64,000 nucleotides of DNA from Turicibacter faecis (lineage in GTDB: Bacteria; Bacillota_I; Bacilli_A; MOL361; Turicibacteraceae), in contig NZ_AP028127.1 of NCBI RefSeq assembly GCF_037076425.1, forward strand, positions 2,250,001 to 2,314,000, given 5' to 3'. The notes beneath the pieces were generated by a model that worked only from the letters and a program-made list of their open reading frames with translations, searched no databases and had not been told where the DNA came from. The position numbers and the translations under genes are program-made. Every line of letters begins with the position of its first letter. The stretch's first letter is position 1. Shown here one piece after another: positions 60,111 to 64,000 of the stretch.

Positions 60111-60629
60111 GTTACCGTCGATGGAGAGATTAGTTTAACCCCATCCTTAGCAGGCCCATTTAAAACACTTAACTTAGATATTAGTCCTGAGAAAAATGTT
60201 ATCAACTTATTAGGCGCACTCGATCGTGGCCAAATTGCATATCGATTCGATAAAAACAACTTATTAATGACACTTCAAAGCATTTCATTTGAATCTGACT
60301 TTGACAAAAATATAAAAACGCGTTATGAATTGGAAGGCGATAAGGTTATCATTACTTTAGAATCCTCAACTGTATATCAAGACAAAAATTTTCCAACAAA
60401 ACTCTACCAAAGAATTATTATTACCATTCACGTTAATACCCCTGGGTCTTATACGCTAAAAGTTCCATTAAAAGATTCAACGCCTGCAAACCAATTAAAA
60501 CCAAATACATATATCGATTATAATACCACCTTCGGAATCACCGGAATCGCGATTCTGTTTATATATGGTTTATACACTTTAATTAAAAACAAACCTCAAT
60601 TTGATATTCTCCGTATGTGTTTCCAGTAA
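60111..60629 (+). pseudogene. 5'-truncated membrane protein gene fragment
   Basis: The frame is open from before 60111 to the stop at 60629 and reads as good protein (VTVDGEISLTPSLAGPF..., DRGQIAYRF), but no start codon with a ribosome site exists before an internal ATG at 60267. It ends with a hydrophobic helix (GITGIAILFIYGLYTLI) and a basic tail, like a type I surface or membrane protein. The 5' end stops at the promoter of the divergent gene at 60064. It looks like the 3' part of a longer gene cut by a rearrangement. The parent family is not recognised. Confidence 0.55.
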
Positions 60630-60681
60630 CCTGAGACTAAAAGACATTTCTAAAAATAGACTTAGGAAATAGTTATTATAA

Positions 60682-60709
60682 AAGGAGCCGTTATAAAGGC
60701 TTCTTTTTT
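60682..60709 (+). terminator. Terminator after the gene fragment
   Basis: AAGGAGCC pairs with GGCTTCTT (one wobble) around an 8-base loop, followed by Ts. Confidence 0.75.
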
Positions 60710-60718
60710 CGATTTAAA

Positions 60719-61291
60719 CTATAAAAATAATCTTCGTATTGGACGCTCAACAGGCAGACCAACCTCCTTTAAAAATAATTGTTCCTGTTCCTCCGATTTA
60801 AAAATAGACTTAGGAATTACATCTAATTCTGTATACTTCCCTGTATATAAATAATACCTATTATCATATTCAATAATATGATTTATATCAATATTTAATT
60901 TCCGTTCTCCATAATCAAAAATTGCATGATGTCCATTCACCCTCAATATTTTCTCCTGTAATAAAAGTGGATACATTCGAAATGTAATTTTAGATAAAAA
61001 AGTCTTTTGAATCCATCTAGCAGATTGCTTTCGTGTAAGAGTTATTACAAACCATAGCGTTATCACTCCCATACAATTAAATAATTGAAAAAGGAGGCCT
61101 TCTAAATCATATCCAGACTTATAATATATATGAATATAATAAATCGTATGAAATAATCCATAGAAAAGAAAGATCGGAATTGCAACTCCCATAAAGATAA
61201 TCGCCCCATAAAACCGTAAAGATGTCCTACTCATTACTAGTAGGTAAACATTTACCCACTCTTCTAATGATGTTTTATACCTTAACTCCAT
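60719..61291 (-). CDS. YcxB-like membrane protein (copy E)
   Basis: An intact 190-residue paralogue of copies A-D: MELRYKTSLEEWVNVYLL, two hydrophobic segments, and the C-terminal domain with IIEYDNRYYLYTGKYTELDVIPKSIFKSEEQEQLFL. Its N-terminus is closest to copy A and its promoter region to copy D. It stands alone, about 4.4 kb from the others, on the far side of the wall hydrolase. Confidence 0.83.
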   Translation of the reverse strand: MELRYKTSLEEWVNVYLLVMSRTSLRFYGAIIFMGVAIPIFLFYGLFHTIYYIHIYYKSGYDLEGLLFQLFNCMGVITLWFVITLTRKQSARWIQKTFLSKITFRMYPLLLQEKILRVNGHHAIFDYGERKLNIDINHIIEYDNRYYLYTGKYTELDVIPKSIFKSEEQEQLFLKEVGLPVERPIRRLFL

Positions 61292-61293
61292 TT

Positions 61294-61386
61294 TATCATC
61301 CCTTTCTCAATCTCCCTTGTCGCTTATTAGTAGTATAGCACGGCACTTACTTAAAAGCTATATGTCCCTTAATACCAATTATTAGC
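61294..61386 (-). promoter_or_regulatory. Promoter/leader of copy E
   Basis: Closely matches the region before copy D, including TGCTATACT (61340-61332). Confidence 0.6.
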
Positions 61387-61470
61387 TTTCTCCTTTGAAT
61401 CTTTCGACATATAATTATCCTATTATAATTCACTTATCATAGGCATTCTTCTCTATAAGGGAAAATGTCC

Positions 61471-61511
61471 AATGAAAAAGCGTGATTTCTAATTAATCAC
61501 GCTTTTTCATT
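61471..61511 (-). terminator. Holin gene terminator
   Basis: AATGAAAAAGCGTGATT pairs perfectly over 17 bases with its complement around a 7-base loop, followed by a short T stretch, just after the holin stop. Confidence 0.88.
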
Positions 61512-61520
61512 ATAGGCCGT

Positions 61521-61928
61521 TTATTTTTCCTCATCATCTTTCTCTTTTAGACTGATTAGAATCTTTTTTATCTTATCGGGCATAACTACTCCACTAAATG
61601 ATATATTTTGCAAAATAGAAATTCCTTCATTACTTAAATAGAAAAATATAATAGCATTTTTCAAGGTGTTATCTAAAAAAAGTACATTATAATCTAGAGT
61701 ATGAGCGATAGCTACAAGTAATAAAATAAATATTTTATTACTAATCATGGAATTCAACAGTTTAAGCGAGACATTGTGATTCATTGCTTCATATAACAAC
61801 TTTGTAAAAAATTCGGTAACGATAAAGAAAACTAATGTAAGCAATAAGTTATTCATTTCACCAAATAAAAATACCATAACTCCACTCGTAATAATGCGAT
61901 TCTTATTGAGTCTAAGAAAACTTCTCAT
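61521..61928 (-). CDS. Phage-type holin
   Basis: The 135-residue protein has three or four hydrophobic segments. The family stretch DNTLKNAIIFFYLSNEGISILQN, followed by a charged C-terminus, is typical of the holin family that includes TcdE, UtxA and phi29-type holins. Such proteins make pores that let murein hydrolases or toxins out. ATG 61928 has AGGTG five bases upstream. It is the last gene in a minus-strand series behind two regulator-like genes. Confidence 0.88.
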   Translation of the reverse strand: MRSFLRLNKNRIITSGVMVFLFGEMNNLLLTLVFFIVTEFFTKLLYEAMNHNVSLKLLNSMISNKIFILLLVAIAHTLDYNVLFLDNTLKNAIIFFYLSNEGISILQNISFSGVVMPDKIKKILISLKEKDDEEK

Positions 61929-61974
61929 ATTTAGCACCTAACCTTTTATTAAAGAATCTCCTCCCTTTTATATA

Positions 61975-62400
61975 TTAAATAAAACAGTCTTTTATTTTTT
62001 TATAAATTACAAATATTTCTTCGTCCGCATTCAGAATCAAAAGATTATACAGCCGTCTAATTCCGTCCCTCTTTAATCGATGGATTTGTCGTTCACTATA
62101 ACTTAATGAAAGACTTAACCTAATACCTGCTCCTGATTTTAGGCTATCCCCCATATAAAATTCCTGCAAAATAGTCTGTATCGTCTCGGGCAATAGATTC
62201 CACGATTTTTCAAACTCCTTTAAATAATAATCAATCTCCTTATCTCTTAAAACTTTATCTTTAGATATTTCTCGCTCCCTATTACTTGAAATTAATTTTA
62301 TTCCTTTTAAATCTTTATATAATCGAAGCATACCTATTACAACTTCTTTCGCCCCCTTATCCATCCTTACTAAGCGAGTAACATCTAGCATAACAATCAT
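61975..62400 (-). CDS. Small sigma/ArpU-like phage regulator
   Basis: The 141-residue protein has a C-terminal helix-turn-helix (LSLSLSYSERQIHRLKRDGIRRLYNLL) after a helical region (LLPETIQTILQEFY), in the manner of ArpU/RinA-type late regulators or small sigma factors. The start could be ATG 62400 or ATG 62391. It is 46 bases upstream of the holin and probably co-transcribed. Confidence 0.6.
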   Translation of the reverse strand: MIVMLDVTRLVRMDKGAKEVVIGMLRLYKDLKGIKLISSNREREISKDKVLRDKEIDYYLKEFEKSWNLLPETIQTILQEFYMGDSLKSGAGIRLSLSLSYSERQIHRLKRDGIRRLYNLLILNADEEIFVIYKKIKDCFI

Positions 62401-62554
62401 CCATTCATGTTCATTTTTTAAATTTACTTATAAAATTGACTTCTTATCATCTGAAACTAAATATTTAAAATAATGACTAACTACCTACATTTACAAAATT
62501 AACCACTTCTTTGTTACCCAATGATACCCGTTATCGCCACTTTATCAATATCTC

Positions 62555-62908
62555 TTAATTATTTCCAAAAAGGAGTTTATATGTACTAGCAAAATTAATT
62601 GTGGCGTTTCGTTTATAGGTCGCCACTGTTCTTTCTGAAACATTTAGTGCCTCCGCTAGCTTATAATTAGTTAGTCCTTCAACATAAGATAAAATAATGA
62701 TTTTTCGATCCTGTTTTTCTAATGCTGAAAAGCAGTCTTCAATATTAGATTCTAATTGCCTATGCTTTTCGATAATAGCAGTATGATTTTTTTCTAACCT
62801 TCTGTTTCCATCTTTTTTTATAATAGGAACCTTCCTATCTAACTCCTGTTTTTCATCGAAAATTCCCTTCACTAACTCCTTCTCTTCTTTCCACTCCAAA
62901 CGTATCAT
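62555..62908 (-). CDS. Sigma-70 region 4-like DNA-binding protein
   Basis: The 117-residue protein is charged and helical at the N-terminus, followed by a region-4-like helix-turn-helix: DRKIIILSYVEGLTNYKLAEALNVSERTVATYKRNA (about 67-102). It lacks sigma region 2, so it is a phage-type regulator rather than a full sigma factor. AAGGTGAGGAG precedes ATG 62908. It diverges from the wall-acting gene at 63185. Confidence 0.72.
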   Translation of the reverse strand: MIRLEWKEEKELVKGIFDEKQELDRKVPIIKKDGNRRLEKNHTAIIEKHRQLESNIEDCFSALEKQDRKIIILSYVEGLTNYKLAEALNVSERTVATYKRNATINFASTYKLLFGNN

Positions 62909-63018
62909 CTCCTCACCTTAAAGATTACTCTTTCATTAAAAGCCTAAATCAACGCAATCACTGTGCAATTAGACTGCAAATAGCCGCCGCTATTTTATCA
63001 TTAAAGAGTTTTCTCGAC

Positions 63019-63058
63019 TATTTTCTCAAAAATAACACAAAGAGTTGTGAAAAAATAG
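63019..63058. promoter_or_regulatory. Candidate operator in divergent region
   Basis: CTATTTT and AAAATAG flank CACAA-AGAG-TTGTG, giving nested inverted repeats in the 276-base gap between the regulator at 62908 and the gene at 63185. It may be a binding site for one of the local regulators. Confidence 0.4.
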
Positions 63059-63184
63059 TGATAAAAATCACCCTATCAGAAGAAAGAATTTGCATTTTTT
63101 TTACACTCCAGCTGCACAACCTATCTGATTAAATTAATTTGTCGATAACGACGAAAATCCAATTTAACTTAAAGGAGTGTACCT

Positions 63185-64000
63185 ATGGAAACCAAAAGAG
63201 ATGAAAGAGTAGCAGAAGTTCAACAATGGTTGAACGATACATACGGAAAATATGAACCCTCTGGTCGATTCAATACGATTGAAGTCAATGGTAAAACTGG
63301 ATGGCCAACTATTTATGCCCTACGACGTGCGTTACAAATTGAGTTGGGGATTACACAAACTAGCGATGCTTTTGGACCGACCACCTATAGGCAATGTCCA
63401 GCTATTAACCAAGGAAGTGAAGGTAATCTTGTTTATATTGTTCAGGGAGGTTTATGGTGCAAAGGATACAATCCTGGTGGATTCACAGGTTACTATGGAA
63501 ATGGAACATATGATGCTGTTAAAAAACTAAAAGCAGACATGGGATTTCCCACTGCGTCAGGAAATATGAATCGAGATATCATGCGCGGATTATTAGATAT
63601 GAGTGCATTTACTTTATTACCTGGTGGGAGAGAAGAAATTCGTGAAATTCAACAAAAACTAAATTATGAATACTATGATTTTTATCAAATTTGTCCATGT
63701 AACGGTTTATATGATCGAGACATGAATAAAATGCTAATGTATGCTTTACAAAAAGAAGAAGGAATTTCAGCATCTGATGCAACGGGAGCATGGGGTCCAA
63801 CAACAATTGAGAGATGTCCAACAGTATCATTAGGAGATTCTAATGTTTTTGTTACTTTAGTTAAATATGCTGTGGTTTGTAATGGATATTCAATTAATAC
63901 GTCTTCAAGTGTTTATGACGCTGAATTAGAAGCGACAACGAAAGATTTTGCTAATTCATTATTAATTGAAAAAACGCCAAATAAAATTGGTTATTCAATT
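63185..64000 (+). CDS. Partial peptidoglycan-binding glycoside-hydrolase-like protein
   Basis: ATG 63185 after AAAGGAG opens a frame without stop to the right edge, 272 residues visible. It contains three tandem peptidoglycan-binding-like units: VQQWLNDTYGKYE... with FGPTTYRQCP, VQGGLWCKGYNPGGFTGYYGNGTYDAV, and IQQKLNYEYYDFYQICPCNGLYDRDM with WGPTTIERCP. From memory this layout is the N-terminus of Firmicute proteins that carry a C-terminal DUF1906 glycoside-hydrolase-like domain, which would lie outside the window. There is no signal peptide. Confidence 0.82.
   Translation, partial: METKRDERVAEVQQWLNDTYGKYEPSGRFNTIEVNGKTGWPTIYALRRALQIELGITQTSDAFGPTTYRQCPAINQGSEGNLVYIVQGGLWCKGYNPGGFTGYYGNGTYDAVKKLKADMGFPTASGNMNRDIMRGLLDMSAFTLLPGGREEIREIQQKLNYEYYDFYQICPCNGLYDRDMNKMLMYALQKEEGISASDATGAWGPTTIERCPTVSLGDSNVFVTLVKYAVVCNGYSINTSSSVYDAELEATTKDFANSLLIEKTPNKIGYSI

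Noticed and set aside
63252-63530. Separate 92-codon plus-strand frame
   Set aside because: It is out of frame within the well-supported wall-binding gene starting at 63185.
56621-64000. Complete prophage
   Set aside because: Only lysis- and regulator-type genes are visible; no structural, packaging or integration genes.

Overview
The window is low-GC, tightly packed bacterial DNA from an endospore-forming Firmicute. Sporulation and germination genes (spoVT, spoVG, yabG, cwlJ, gerQ) and Bacillus-like gene order support this. Overall gene content recalls Turicibacter or a related lineage, but that is an inference from memory and was not searched. No rRNA, tRNA, CRISPR array or complete mobile element was found.

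Layout. 1-2.1 kb: the end of an operon with a class V aminotransferase and a partial, possibly PEP-carboxykinase-like gene. 2.3-16.1 kb (minus strand): a complete operon from PRPP to IMP, read fhs-purE-K-L-C-F-M-N-H-D, except that purB is absent. It starts from a consensus sigma-A promoter, then a small leader ORF, a guanine-type purine riboswitch and a switchable terminator. guaB (16.8 kb, plus) diverges from it. 18.4-31.7 kb (minus): spoVT-mfd-pth, prs-glmU-spoVG, ispE-veg-yabG and ksgA-rnmV-HD hydrolase, which is the block known near the origin of Bacillus, but without purR, yabJ, sspF, ctc and fin. 31.8-40 kb: a small orphan gene, a DUF1450 gene, pta, the cwlJ-gerQ germination pair, ung, an EcfT/Gx-transporter pair, a HIT gene, a two-gene prenyl diphosphate synthase and a HAD phosphatase. 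40-53.8 kb: pflA-pflB, mntP, the metNIQ methionine importer with a structured leader, an M17 aminopeptidase, a Na+:alanine symporter, an orphan gene, an ArsB/NhaD-type permease and a MATE exporter.

53.8-64 kb is accessory in character. It holds five paralogues of a small YcxB-like two-helix membrane protein (one with frameshifts, one with an in-frame stop codon). Among them is a 935-residue cell-wall hydrolase with an M23 peptidase, four near-identical 72-residue repeats, an amidase and an unknown C-terminal region. Further on come a gene fragment, a phage-type holin, two small sigma-region-4-like regulators and, at the window edge, a second leaderless wall-acting protein. No phage head, tail, integrase or packaging gene is visible. 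The set looks like a lysis or protein-release module, or a prophage remnant, and is the most interesting part of the window.

How the genes work together. Fhs supplies formyl-THF to PurN and PurH, and Prs supplies PRPP to PurF. GuaB draws IMP toward GMP, and guanine feeds back through the riboswitch. Pfl and Pta make formate and acetyl phosphate under anaerobiosis, so the organism is probably a fermenter. Many genes end in clear intrinsic terminators, several shared by convergent neighbours.
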